A DNA stretch of 64,000 bases from Planococcus shenhongbingii (GCF_030413635.1 NZ_CP129235.1:1984001-2048000), one strand, 5' to 3'. Shown: positions 26,633-35,553, numbered from the stretch's first letter. A program made the numbers and translations. The notes: generated from the sequence alone by a model not told the origin.

Positions 26633-27688
26633 ATGGATTCAACGAAATTAGTCAGTATAATTGTTCCCGTATACAACGCGGAAAATTATTTGCATAAAAG
26701 CATCGACAGCTTGCTCAATCAAACCTACCCAACCATTGAATTGATTCTCGTCAATGATGGATCCATTGACAGCAGTGGGGAGATTTGCGAAAGTTATGCG
26801 AAAAAAGACATGCGAGTGAAAGTGATTCATCAGCCGAATGCAGGGCCATCAGCCGCGCGGAACCGGGGAATGAAGGAAGCTAGCGGAGAGTTTCTCCAGC
26901 TTGCGGACTCAGACGACTACATCGATCACCGGATGACAGAGCGGCTGGTTCAGGCTATTGCAAGCGAAAGCCAGCTCGCCCTATGCGGCTATCAAAAGAT
27001 TTTGACGCGAGGAAATCGCATCATCAAATCGGAAGTCTTTCGCATGCCGCGGAACGGCACATTTTCAAACGAGCAGTTCTTGAAGAATTTTGGGGAACTG
27101 TATCAGCATTACTATATCCATTTCATTTGGAACAAGTTGTATGACGCACACCTGATCAAAGAATCCGGCCTTGCCTTCGATACGGAAGTTAGCTGGGGAG
27201 AAGATTTACTGTTTAACCTGCGCTATATCGAAAAATGCCAGAACATCAGCCTCATTCCTGATGCCCTCTACTATTACATCGATTCTAACGCCAGTTCGAT
27301 CACCAGCCAGTTTCGTCCAAACTTATACGACAATATGCAATTGATGCAAGGAGCCGTAAGGGAGTTTCTCCAAAGAAACCATGCCTATACCGGAAAAAAT
27401 AAAGTGCTGTTTGAAAATTTCTATACGTCTCGGGTCCTGACTTGTTTCTGGAATTTGTTCCATCCGAACAGCACGCTGACACCGGAATCAACGAAACAGC
27501 ATATAGGCGAAATCATCCGGAATGAATGGCTCCATGAGCGAGCTTGTTATTACCAAGCGGGCAATCTGGAGAAAAAACTGATCGGCTCCATGATTAAGCG
27601 CCAATCGGCCGGATGGCTGTACCGTTATTACGCACTTAAGAGCTATGTGAAGAAAAAAAGCAGGCCGAAAGAGAAAAAGTGGGTTTGA
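26633..27688 (+). CDS. Family 2 glycosyltransferase
   Basis: 351 residues, ATG behind AGGAGG. The GT-A fold is evident: SIIVPVYNAENYL at the N-terminus, LILVNDGSIDSSGEIC, then ADSDDYID as the DxD metal site. The remainder resembles EpsJ/CpsJ-type transferases that add sugars to a lipid carrier in exopolysaccharide synthesis. No other polysaccharide genes are nearby, so acceptor and sugar are unknown. The C-terminus is strongly basic (KKKSRPKEKKW), which may tether it to the membrane. Confidence 0.87.
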   Translation: MDSTKLVSIIVPVYNAENYLHKSIDSLLNQTYPTIELILVNDGSIDSSGEICESYAKKDMRVKVIHQPNAGPSAARNRGMKEASGEFLQLADSDDYIDHRMTERLVQAIASESQLALCGYQKILTRGNRIIKSEVFRMPRNGTFSNEQFLKNFGELYQHYYIHFIWNKLYDAHLIKESGLAFDTEVSWGEDLLFNLRYIEKCQNISLIPDALYYYIDSNASSITSQFRPNLYDNMQLMQGAVREFLQRNHAYTGKNKVLFENFYTSRVLTCFWNLFHPNSTLTPESTKQHIGEIIRNEWLHERACYYQAGNLEKKLIGSMIKRQSAGWLYRYYALKSYVKKKSRPKEKKWV

Positions 27689-27734
27689 CAGCAACGTGCA
27701 GTGATTTGGTTTAACTGCCGGTTTCCAGGGAAAA

Positions 27735-27880
27735 TGCGGCGGGAGTTCCCGTTATCCGAGGTATCGGCATAGGCAACGGTACCGATTAAAAATGATATGC
27801 CACCCGATCAGCAAATAGGGTGGCAGCACAAATGAAAAATCCCGTCCCACAAGACAAATGTCTAAGGGCGGGATTTTTTC
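27735..27880 (+). ncRNA. Orphan T-box-like leader with terminator
   Basis: GGAGTTCCCGTTATCC recalls the conserved CCGTTATC region of T-box leaders. It is followed by a stem and then AGGGTGGCAGCAC (27817-27829), close to the T-box AGGGTGGNACCGCG. The CCCGTCCC/GGGCGGG terminator with T6 (27840-27880) then appears, in the right order. Stem I with a specifier loop is not recognisable. No intact gene follows. Confidence 0.5.
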
Positions 27881-27883
27881 CAT

Positions 27884-27977
27884 TCAGCTGAAATTGGCGA
27901 ATATCGGCTCGGCTGTTATTGTCATTGCCGCTGAAGAAATGGAGGACCCAGAGAATTTAAAACAAAATACAGAATAA
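27884..27977 (+). pseudogene. 3' remnant of a gene behind the T-box-like leader
   Basis: A frame without a start codon reads IQLKLANIGSAVIVIAAEEM and ends ENLKQNTE at TAA 27975-27977, only about 31 codons. It looks like the last part of a protein whose gene body was deleted after the leader. Identity unknown. Confidence 0.3.
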
Positions 27978-27999
27978 TGGCCATTGCGGTATCCGCATC

Positions 28000-28146
28000 T
28001 CAAAAGAATAAGCTTGTTATGAGATGGATGATTCCGATGATTCCATACATAATGGCACTCACAATCAAAACTCCAGCCAGGAAATAGCCAAATAATTTCA
28101 TCAGATCGAATAAGGCACCGGCCAAGTCATCGATGAATTTAAGCAT
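28000..28146 (-). CDS. 48-residue single-helix membrane protein
   Basis: ATG 28146 follows CTGGAGGG on the minus strand at good spacing. The peptide has an amphipathic start (MLKFIDDLAGALFDLMKLFG) and then a hydrophobic helix (YFLAGVLIVSAIMYGIIGII). It is too short for a known family assignment. Small membrane peptide of unknown role; toxin-like peptides can look similar, but no antisense RNA was seen. Confidence 0.5.
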   Translation of the reverse strand: MLKFIDDLAGALFDLMKLFGYFLAGVLIVSAIMYGIIGIIHLITSLFF

Positions 28147-28723
28147 ATGAACCCTCCAGTCGCATAATGTTAGGTACATCAAAAACCAACATTCTTAAAT
28201 GCCACGCACATAAATGTTTTTTAAGGAACGATATGAAGTTCTGTTGCTTCATATTATCAGATTCAAGGAAATTAATTAACCGTGACTGAGAAAATAAGTC
28301 GAACGAAGAAGAGGATAACAAGAAAAACGGGAGAAGGTAGTGGAAGAGGTCTTAGAAACTATGCCGATTTTAAGCGGCTGATGTTATTGCGGGTTTTTAG
28401 TTTATTTGGGTTTTTGTTTCCTTAAATACATCATTACATAAGTGTTTAACAAAAATATCAAAAAAAGCAGACAACAAAAAAACTCATGCTGTTCATGAAG
28501 TAACCGGTTTTTGCAATGCCCTATAGCTTTTTCAGGGAAATAATATAAAGTTTTCAAAGGGAAGCTCAACAAACAAAAACCAATTAAAACAAAGCAGCTT
28601 TCAGCGGATTTTAACTTTCTTTTAAACCGGCTTAATCGCTGCTTCTGATTCCAATTTGCTATAACAAGCAGTTGTCCGCCGCACGGGAGGACCAGGAGAA
28701 AATGTTCTCCAACAAGATTTTCG
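28147..28723. other. Gene-free gap
   Basis: About 580 bp, AT-rich, without a credible ORF on either strand. No repeat, structured RNA or promoter is convincing. Confidence 0.6.
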
Positions 28724-29494
28724 TCATTCGTTTATTGCCATCACTTCATCCGGGAATTCAATATCCGCCAGCCAATGATCGATGACGCGGTTGAACAACT
28801 TGGGTTTCGCGAGTGAAATGCCGTGGCCGATTTCCGGAAACATAAGGGCTCTGCAGTTGGGATTGCTTCTCCTGATTTCCTTCGTCGATTCTTTCATGAT
28901 GCTTCGTTCTTTCTCGCCTACCGTGACCAGTATGTCTGCCGAAGCCAGCTTGAAGTTGCTGGGCAGCGTGAACGACATGTTTTCTTTCAGCAAGACAGCC
29001 AAATCCTGTTTCCTAAGGCGGGAACTGTCCCGGTAGTAGGTTTCAAAGTAAGGTTCTTCTATGTACAATGACTTTGCTTGAAGCCTGGAGAATGCTTTGC
29101 TTTTGGCCAGGGGCTGAAAGAAAGCGGAAGTTTGGATCAATGCACCGGTGAACGGCCATGATTTAACCAACGCGCTGTTGACCATGGCATAATCCACTAA
29201 ATCCGGCTTTTTGCCAAGAACGGCCAATAAGATTTGGGCCCCCAATGAAAACCCGATGGCGATGACCGGCTTGTTTTGCCGCTTTTCTTCTATTAAAGCA
29301 ATGATATGATCGGCACTTGCATGGATGGAAAATGGAGACGCGTTCTCCAAGATATCCAATTCCGGTACTACTACATGATAGCTGCTGAAATGGCGGACTT
29401 GCCTGTCCCACATCCAGCCGCCGACTCCACCGCCGTGGATAAAAATCATTAACGGTGCATGTTGATTTCCATACTCCTTATAAGATAACTTCAT
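28724..29494 (-). CDS. Alpha/beta hydrolase
   Basis: 256 residues. FIHGGGVGGWMWDRQ forms the oxyanion region, IGFSLGAQILLA the nucleophile elbow with Ser, and PEIGHGISLAKPKLFN the catalytic His. An acidic residue in VTVGEKERSI may complete the triad. The cap region is large. The family covers esterases, epoxide hydrolases and C-C hydrolases; the substrate is open. Monocistronic. Confidence 0.83.
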   Translation of the reverse strand: MKLSYKEYGNQHAPLMIFIHGGGVGGWMWDRQVRHFSSYHVVVPELDILENASPFSIHASADHIIALIEEKRQNKPVIAIGFSLGAQILLAVLGKKPDLVDYAMVNSALVKSWPFTGALIQTSAFFQPLAKSKAFSRLQAKSLYIEEPYFETYYRDSSRLRKQDLAVLLKENMSFTLPSNFKLASADILVTVGEKERSIMKESTKEIRRSNPNCRALMFPEIGHGISLAKPKLFNRVIDHWLADIEFPDEVMAINE

Positions 29495-29604
29495 TGTCCG
29501 GCCTCTTTTCTTTCACAACATTTATCCTTGCTTTACTTACATACGTTTCCAGCGGATAGAAAGTTTCATTTTAAGCATGACAATCCTGTGCCAATCGATA
29601 AAGT

Positions 29605-29632
29605 TTGACGCGCGAAAATGGATTGTTATATA
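29605..29632 (+). promoter_or_regulatory. Promoter of arsC
   Basis: TTGACG (29605-29610), 16-bp spacer, TATATA (29627-29632), about 70 bp before the arsC start. Confidence 0.55.
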
Positions 29633-29702
29633 GTTCGAAGAGTAAAGACCAATGGGTATCCGCGGCATATGCTTGCAAACTGCTAAAAAAGGAGAAGTTC
29701 AC

Positions 29703-30122
29703 ATGACACAAAAAACGATTTACTTTTTATGCACCGGCAATTCATGCCGCAGCCAAATGGCGGAAGGCTGGGCAAAAGAATATTTAGGGAAAGAGTGGAA
29801 AGTCTATAGCGCCGGCATTGAAGCGCACGGCTTGAATCCGAAAGCGGTAAAAGCGATGGCAGAAATCGGTATCGATATTGCTGGACAGACTTCAGACTTG
29901 ATCGATCCGGAAATTTTGAATAACGCGGATCTGGTCATCACGCTTTGCGGAGATGCGGCAGATAAATGCCCGACAACACCGCCTCACGTTAAACGCGACC
30001 ATTGGGGCTTTGAAGATCCGGCAAAAGCCGAAGGTACGGAAGAAGAAAAATGGCAAGTGTTTCAGCAAGTGCGTGACGATATTGGCAGGCGCATCAAGAC
30101 CTTCTCGGAAGACGGACATTAA
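29703..30122 (+). CDS. arsC: Arsenate reductase ArsC, thioredoxin-coupled type
   Basis: 139 residues, ATG behind AAAAGGAGAAG. The low-molecular-weight phosphatase loop CTGNSCRS holds Cys10 and Cys15. Cys82 and Cys89 in [10 protein letters not shown] are the redox pair that relays electrons to thioredoxin, the same positions as in Staphylococcus pI258 ArsC. It reduces arsenate to arsenite in the cytosol. No arsR or arsB lies beside it, so arsenite export must come from elsewhere. Could act as a phosphatase, but the three essential cysteines argue for ArsC. Confidence 0.93.
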   Translation: MTQKTIYFLCTGNSCRSQMAEGWAKEYLGKEWKVYSAGIEAHGLNPKAVKAMAEIGIDIAGQTSDLIDPEILNNADLVITLCGDAADKCPTTPPHVKRDHWGFEDPAKAEGTEEEKWQVFQQVRDDIGRRIKTFSEDGH

Positions 30123-30163
30123 TATATGCACTGGGAATGTTCCGGTAATAAAACACAAGCTGA

Positions 30164-30188
30164 AAGCTGTCCTCTGGACGGCTTTTTT
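30164..30188 (+). terminator. Terminator of arsC
   Basis: Short stem around AGCTGTCC/GGACGGCT, then T6. Confidence 0.6.
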
Positions 30189-30278
30189 GCGTTCAACCTG
30201 CTAGAATAAAAGAGTTGAGGAGATTTGACCTAGAATTCTTCTCTGACGAAAAAGGATAAAAGATAGGGAGGTATCGTT

Positions 30279-31070
30279 GTGTACAAAACGGCAAACAGCA
30301 TTCATTACCTGGCATTACTGGAAGATACCAACAGTAAGGATTTTAACCAACTGATTGAACGTGCCATGAGTGTTTACGAAGACTTTAATTTTGCGGATAA
30401 GATAGAAATCATCGTCTTTTTTACCGAACGGAAATATTTCACTGAATACATAAAAAATGAATATGGGATCGAAGACGAATACAGCAAAGAAGGCCGTGCG
30501 ATTCACTATCCGCATGGGTTGAAGAGCATCATCGGCGTGGAAGCGATCAAAGGATTGACTGAAATGCTCCTGACCCATGAATTGGGGCACGCCATCGAGC
30601 ATCATAAGTTGAAAAGCGATATCACGAATTATGAAGGCTGGAAGGAACGCCGGGGTTATCGGCTCTGGTCGGAGTTCTTCTGCCAAGCCCATGCTTCGAT
30701 GACCCAGCGGACACCGGAAGGCAATGACCTGTACCTCACCAATTTTCCGATGTTTTTGGAGAATAAGGGCTTGTTCTTTGACGACAAGCACATCCAACAG
30801 ACCTTTCTTTACATGATTTATTCCATGGCGGATTTGCACCCCTACACATTGGAGAAAAACACCCAAGCCATCTCCTATTACCTGGACCGCTTCGAACAGG
30901 ATTCGTCTCCCGAATTCATGACTGTCTATGAAACGCTCTACATGGAGCTGAACAGCTACTTATTGCGGAACGGCATATTTTACAACGCCACGCACGAATA
31001 CAGCTTTTTTGAACGGCTGGAGCAATACGAACAGGAACTCACCAACTTCTTTGCAGAAAACAACCAATGA
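30279..31070 (+). CDS. Zincin-like protein with intact HELGH, unknown family
   Basis: 263 residues from GTG 30279 behind GGGAGG. LLTHELGHAIEHHKL carries HExxH (His100, Glu101, His104), the zinc site of metallopeptidases. About 40 residues later WSEFFCQAHAS could supply a third ligand, recalling ImmA/IrrE-type peptidases, though this is inference. There is no signal peptide or membrane helix, so it acts in the cytosol. A diverged copy follows directly at 31215. The pair has separate terminators, so each may be expressed alone. I do not recognise a named family. Confidence 0.72.
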   Translation: MYKTANSIHYLALLEDTNSKDFNQLIERAMSVYEDFNFADKIEIIVFFTERKYFTEYIKNEYGIEDEYSKEGRAIHYPHGLKSIIGVEAIKGLTEMLLTHELGHAIEHHKLKSDITNYEGWKERRGYRLWSEFFCQAHASMTQRTPEGNDLYLTNFPMFLENKGLFFDDKHIQQTFLYMIYSMADLHPYTLEKNTQAISYYLDRFEQDSSPEFMTVYETLYMELNSYLLRNGIFYNATHEYSFFERLEQYEQELTNFFAENNQ

Positions 31071-31096
31071 GAGCCTTTAGGGGCTCTTTTCTTTTT
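31069..31096 (+). terminator. Terminator of the first zincin-like gene
   Basis: GAGCC/GGGCTC stem followed by a T-rich tail. Confidence 0.6.
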
Positions 31097-31214
31097 GGAA
31101 AATTATAGGGAGGATGGGTAGGCGATGGTATTTCGGGTATAGGATAAGAAAGCCGTCATTGAAAAGAGGTGTGGATCCCTACCAGGAAATTCAATGGAAA
31201 TGGAGACAGTGGAT

Positions 31215-32003
31215 ATGAATAAAACAGCGACAGGCGTTAACTTTCTAAACCTATCAGACGAGTCAGTGGATTTTCAGGAAATGATTCTGGATGCGGAGCG
31301 GTGTTACCCGACGTTCAACTTCCGGCACAAAGTGGAAACCATCCTGTTCTATACGGAACGAAGTGATTTTGGCCGGTACATCTGGAAGGCATACGGCATG
31401 CCGGACAGGCGCAGCGGAGCGGAGAAATCGGCGCATTACCCGCTTGGCGACAAAAGCGTCATCGGTGTTGAAGTTTATGGCGGATTGACCAAAAGCCTGC
31501 TGACGTATGAGATGGGACATGCAGTGGAGCATTACCGCCTGCAGACGGATTTCGAGAAGTACGGGGAATGGAAAGACCGGGACGGCTATTTCTTCTGGTC
31601 GGAATTTTTCTGCCAGGCGCATGCCTCCTTCGAACGGAAAAAGAGTATTCATGAAAATGACATCTACTTGAATGAATTGCCGTTTTATTTGGAGGCAAGG
31701 GATGAAATTTCCAAGGGAGAAAACATCCGCCACGTTTATCTTGCTTTGATTCGAAGCATGAGCGATTTATTCTATTATGTCGACAAGAGCGACGAAGATG
31801 CCATTCACTTGTTTTTGGAGCGGTTTGAGCGGATGACCGATGAACCGTTCATGGAACTGTACGACGAATTGTTCAATTACCTGATGGATTATTTCAAGAA
31901 GTACGGCAAGGACTACAGCAAGCTGCACAACTACAAGTTCTTCGAAATCCTTGAAGATTACAAAGAGGAATTCACGGATTATTTCCTCAAGCATCAGCTT
32001 TAA
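31215..32003 (+). CDS. Zincin-like paralogue with degenerate active site (YEMGH)
   Basis: About 262 residues, aligned end to end with the protein at 30279 (SVIGVEVYGGLTKSLLT, DRDGYFFWSEFFCQAHASFE). In the zinc motif the first His is Tyr98: YEMGHAVEHYRL. CAT to TAT is a one-base change. Zinc binding and catalysis are therefore doubtful, while the fold and the EFFCQAHAS segment are kept, suggesting a regulatory or substrate-binding partner, or decay. Start 31215 (MNKTATGVNFL) aligns with MYKTANSIHYL of the first copy; ATGs at 31194 and 31200 are weaker. Confidence 0.7.
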   Translation: MNKTATGVNFLNLSDESVDFQEMILDAERCYPTFNFRHKVETILFYTERSDFGRYIWKAYGMPDRRSGAEKSAHYPLGDKSVIGVEVYGGLTKSLLTYEMGHAVEHYRLQTDFEKYGEWKDRDGYFFWSEFFCQAHASFERKKSIHENDIYLNELPFYLEARDEISKGENIRHVYLALIRSMSDLFYYVDKSDEDAIHLFLERFERMTDEPFMELYDELFNYLMDYFKKYGKDYSKLHNYKFFEILEDYKEEFTDYFLKHQL

Positions 32004-32027
32004 GAGCCCATAGCGGCTCTTTTTTAT
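32002..32027 (+). terminator. Terminator of the second zincin-like gene
   Basis: AAGAGCC/GGCTCTT stem with a T tail. Confidence 0.7.
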
Positions 32028-32293
32028 ATGTGTTGACTTACTATAAAGGAAAAGCAATCTGCCGTGTAATGAACGATAAATGGAAATACCGCCGTTTTTT
32101 GGCATGTGAAGGCGCAGCTTGGGTGGAGTACAAAGCGACCGTATTCAAAGGGGAAGTTGACATGCATAGCGAACTGTTGCAAATGATGAAGTTTTCGTTC
32201 AATTTCGACAACTCCATTGACACAGTTTAAATGGATTAATATACTGTTTTATAACAACTTATAAAAAATATGGGATTGAAAGGGGAAAAGAAT

Positions 32294-33889
32294 ATGTTTG
32301 CTGCTTTGACACCTCTCGACTGGAAACGCCGTGCCATTAAATACTACCCTGAGAAAATCGCGGTGATTGACGAAGACAAGAGCTTTACATACCAAGAATT
32401 CGGCAAGCGCACCGATCGCCTGGCCATCGCCCTACATAATGCCGGAATCCAAAAAGGCGATCACGTCGCGGTTATGCTGCCCAATACGCATTATATGCTC
32501 GAATGCTTTTACGGCATCTGCCAATTAGGCGCGGTCATGGTGCCGCTCAATTACCGCTTAACGGCAAAAGACTTGGAGTACATCATTAACCACAGTGATG
32601 CCAAGACGCTCATTGTGGATGCCGAGTTCGGGAAAATTATTGAAGACATCCAGGACAAGTTGCCGATAGACAAATACATCGTTGTCGAAGTGTCGGGATG
32701 CACCTCCACTATCAAAGGTGTGACGTATGAGGGCTTTATCGAGGAAGTGCCGGAAGATGCACACGTACCTGAAGTTGATATCGATGAAAACCAGATGCTG
32801 ACACTCAATTACACAAGCGGCACCACGTCCAATCCGAAAGGCGTCATGCTGACGCACCGCAGCAACTACTTGAATGCCGCCAACTTCCTGCACCATTTGA
32901 ATGTCGTCCATGACGATGTGTACCTGCACACCTTGCCGATGTTCCATGCGAACGGCTGGGGCGGTGTGTGGGCCATCACTGCGGCTGGCGCGACGCATGT
33001 CTGTCTGCGGAAAGTCGATCCGCCGCTCATTCTGGATTTGTTCGAACAGCTGAAGATCTCCATTCTTTGCGGGGCTCCGACCGTCGTCAATATGCTCGTC
33101 AACGATCCGAAAGCGAAACACGTAGAGATTACCACCAAACTGCGCATGGCGACAGCCGGAGCTCCACCCGCTGCGGCATTGATCGGCAAAGCGCAAGAAA
33201 TACTCGGTCTTAACATGATTCATGTTTACGGGCTGACGGAAACGTCTCCGTTCATTTTGTACAACGAATGGAAAAAGGAATTCGAATCGAAATCGCCGGA
33301 AGAGCAAGCGACGATCAAAGCGCGCCAAGGCATCGAACTGGCTTTTAACGGGGAGACGAAAGTGGTCAACCAGGAAGATGGCCAGGAAGTCGCCTGGAAC
33401 GGCAAAGAGCTTGGCGAAATCGTCACTCGCGGCAACGTCGTCATGAGCGGTTATTACAAAGATCCGGAGAAAACGGCGGAAGCGATCCGCGACGGCTGGT
33501 TTTACACGGGCGATCTTGCCGTGACTTATCCGGATGGCTATATCGAAATCCAGGACCGCATCAAGGACATGATCATTTCCGGCGGCGAAAACATCTCTTC
33601 GACAGAAATCGAAGGCGTGTTGTACAAGCATCCGGACGTCATGGAAGTTGCCGTCATCGCGGTGCCGGATGAGAAATGGGGCGAAGTGCCAAAAGCGATC
33701 ATCGTGCTCCAGCCGGGTTCCCAGGTGACGGAACAAGACATCATCAACTACACGCGTGAGAAGATGGCGCATTTCAAAGCGCCGAAGTCGATTGATTTTG
33801 TGGAAGCGCTGCCGAAAACCGCCACCGGGAAACTGCAGAAATTCCGTTTGCGTGAGATGTACTGGAACAGTGCCAAAAAAGTGAATTAA
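32294..33889 (+). CDS. Acyl-CoA synthetase (AMP-forming, fatty-acid type)
   Basis: About 531 residues from ATG 32294 behind AAGGGGAAAAG. The ATP-binding P-loop YTSGTTSNPKGVML, the adenine-binding YGLTETSP, GWFYTGDLAVTYPDGY and the final catalytic Lys in LPKTATGKLQKF are all present. These enzymes activate a medium- or long-chain acid to acyl-AMP and then acyl-CoA at the membrane face or in the cytosol. Chain length cannot be read. No beta-oxidation genes adjoin it. Confidence 0.9.
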   Translation: MFAALTPLDWKRRAIKYYPEKIAVIDEDKSFTYQEFGKRTDRLAIALHNAGIQKGDHVAVMLPNTHYMLECFYGICQLGAVMVPLNYRLTAKDLEYIINHSDAKTLIVDAEFGKIIEDIQDKLPIDKYIVVEVSGCTSTIKGVTYEGFIEEVPEDAHVPEVDIDENQMLTLNYTSGTTSNPKGVMLTHRSNYLNAANFLHHLNVVHDDVYLHTLPMFHANGWGGVWAITAAGATHVCLRKVDPPLILDLFEQLKISILCGAPTVVNMLVNDPKAKHVEITTKLRMATAGAPPAAALIGKAQEILGLNMIHVYGLTETSPFILYNEWKKEFESKSPEEQATIKARQGIELAFNGETKVVNQEDGQEVAWNGKELGEIVTRGNVVMSGYYKDPEKTAEAIRDGWFYTGDLAVTYPDGYIEIQDRIKDMIISGGENISSTEIEGVLYKHPDVMEVAVIAVPDEKWGEVPKAIIVLQPGSQVTEQDIINYTREKMAHFKAPKSIDFVEALPKTATGKLQKFRLREMYWNSAKKVN

Positions 33890-33896
33890 TCAGTTG

Positions 33897-33928
33897 GCCC
33901 GGAGCTTTTGCAGTTCCGGGTTTTTTGT
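33897..33928 (+). terminator. Terminator of the acyl-CoA synthetase gene
   Basis: CCCGGA/TTCCGGG stem and T6. Confidence 0.8.
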
Positions 33929-34254
33929 GATGTGAAAAAGGGTTGATGGGCTTTGTAAATTTAGCGCAAAAAAATAAGGGGGATGGCAATCGAATCAGGG
34001 CATAAAGCCATAAAGCGCAACGGCCGGTACTGGAGTCTTACAGGCTCCAGTTTTTGATGTGTGCCTCCAGTAGTTGGGATACACAGTTTGCCATAGGCTA
34101 TTGTATGGTTCAATGAAGCATGAAAGAATAAGCGTAAAATATTTGGTGCTTGCTTTGAAAATCAGCAGGTGTTTTGTTTTTATCTTTGTATAATAAGATA
34201 TGCCGAAAAATATGCGATATTCTTTGGGCATAGCCGGAAAGGAGAAGCGAATCA
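33929..34254 (+). promoter_or_regulatory. Upstream region of the SpoIISA-like gene with a second hairpin
   Basis: ACTGGAG (34029-34035) and CTCCAGT (34045-34051) plus T5 form another terminator-like hairpin, isolating the toxin-antitoxin unit. TATAAT at 34189-34194 is a likely -10, about 60 bp before the gene, without a good -35. Confidence 0.4.
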
Positions 34255-35100
34255 ATGTCAGTAAAAGATTTTTTCAGTGTGTTATGGAATTTTTTATCAA
34301 ACCCAATTGTTTTAGTAGTGATGATGGCTTTATTTTTGATGGTGACATTCGTCATCTTCCTCTTTAAAACCGAAACCTATTACAATAATCTGCTGAGCTT
34401 TCGTAAGGGATTCTATCTTTTCTTCGTCAGTTTACTCTGTATTTTGTTGATTGATCAAACGATTGCGGTTTCCGATTGGCAGCTGCTTTTACAATTAGCG
34501 GGTGCGGCAATTTTTCTGGATTTGGCATTGTTCCAAACTCCAGATATCACTAAGATTTGGAATGCGGAATTCAAACAAGGAGAATACACATTGAAAACCT
34601 TAAGTGAGAACAAACGCATTCTTCGGAACAACACAACTAAGGTGCTGGCATTCCACAATGTAGTGGCGTATACAGACAACCACTTGGTCTCCATGAACCC
34701 TCCGCAGAATTGGGCGGAGTACCAAGAGCGATTGCGGACTTATTTTTCTGAGTACACCGACCAGATGCAGTTGCAAGTTCATCTTCGCGAAGTGGACACA
34801 ACCGCTGATGACGATGAACTAAAAAGATCGATGAATCAAAGCCTGACAGACATCATCCGTTATCACGGCATGCTGTCTGTAGATGTCGAACAGCAAGAAC
34901 AGTGGATAACGCGATTGGAGGATGGGCATGAAGTGGAAATCACTAGTGATCTGGGCGAGACCATTGTGGTCATGCCTTACTTTGGGTACCATTACAACTT
35001 TCTCTTATCCGTTGTAGGCAAAGGGGAAATTAAGGCAAATGGCGTGGATGCTTCGCATTTAATGAACATGGCATACATATTAGATTGGTGGCTTCCGTAA
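34255..35100 (+). CDS. SpoIISA-like membrane toxin
   Basis: 281 residues, ATG behind AAAGGAGAAG. Three membrane helices (about 17-37, 48-66, 74-93) are followed by a soluble cytosolic domain. The stretch FRKGFYLFFV, then DWQLLLQLAGAAIFLDLALF, then LKTLSENKRIL parallels B. subtilis SpoIISA (RKTWYLLFV, FALIDAFIF, ILEENNEML; from memory). SpoIISA damages the membrane during sporulation unless bound by the small antitoxin SpoIISB. A small basic protein gene follows 36 bp downstream, the same order as in B. subtilis. The longer loops and divergence make this a remote member. Confidence 0.7.
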   Translation: MSVKDFFSVLWNFLSNPIVLVVMMALFLMVTFVIFLFKTETYYNNLLSFRKGFYLFFVSLLCILLIDQTIAVSDWQLLLQLAGAAIFLDLALFQTPDITKIWNAEFKQGEYTLKTLSENKRILRNNTTKVLAFHNVVAYTDNHLVSMNPPQNWAEYQERLRTYFSEYTDQMQLQVHLREVDTTADDDELKRSMNQSLTDIIRYHGMLSVDVEQQEQWITRLEDGHEVEITSDLGETIVVMPYFGYHYNFLLSVVGKGEIKANGVDASHLMNMAYILDWWLP

Positions 35101-35136
35101 GAATCTGATATACTAAGAGCAAAGGAGGGAACGTTT

Positions 35137-35349
35137 ATGCCGAAAGTAGCTCAAAGCCATTCAAGAGGAACTACTGGTAAAAGCAGTTCTCGCTTATCAG
35201 GTGGACGTGTAGGTATCGCAGCTAAAAGACTGGCTCCAGGTGGAAAACGAGCAGTCGTATCAGCTCATTCGATGTTTTCGCTCGTCGAAGATATGGAAGA
35301 GTCAAACGAAAAAGCCATTCGGAAGATTGGTCGAAGCAAAGGCTTTTAA
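35137..35349 (+). CDS. SpoIISB-like antitoxin candidate
   Basis: 70 residues, ATG 35137 behind AAAGGAGGG. Basic N-terminal half (Ser, Gly, Lys, Arg-rich, likely disordered) and then VVSAHSMFSLVEDMEESNEK with a basic end. In SpoIISB a similar segment (VSPHTARIFKENERLIDEY, from memory) wraps around the toxin domain. Position right after the toxin gene supports the pairing. Similarity is short, so the call rests mostly on context. Confidence 0.55.
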   Translation: MPKVAQSHSRGTTGKSSSRLSGGRVGIAAKRLAPGGKRAVVSAHSMFSLVEDMEESNEKAIRKIGRSKGF

Positions 35350-35353
35350 GTCA

Positions 35354-35386
35354 AATGGAGTCCCTATCCGGGGCTCCATTTTTTGT
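35354..35386 (+). terminator. Terminator of the toxin-antitoxin unit
   Basis: ATGGAGTCCC pairs with GGGGCTCCAT, then T6. Confidence 0.75.
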
Positions 35387-35553
35387 GATATAGAGACAAC
35401 CAATTGCCTTTGCATGAAGGTTGCATGGATGAAACCGCAATAAAAAAGCGTTGCGAAATGTGAAACAAATTAAGAATTGCTCGGGCACCTCAGAAATGGT
35501 GTAGAATCGGAGTGAAGAGACAATTCATTAAAGAGAAAAAGGAGAATGCGCTT

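Noticed and set aside
32069..32230. 53-codon frame MNDKWKYRRFLACEGAAWVE...
   Set aside because: Plausible residues but no ribosome-binding site near its ATG; too weak to list as a gene.
32558..33772. 404-codon open frame on the minus strand
   Set aside because: Entirely antisense to the acyl-CoA synthetase gene, whose motifs are complete; no start site and His/Arg/Asp-rich composition typical of a shadow frame.
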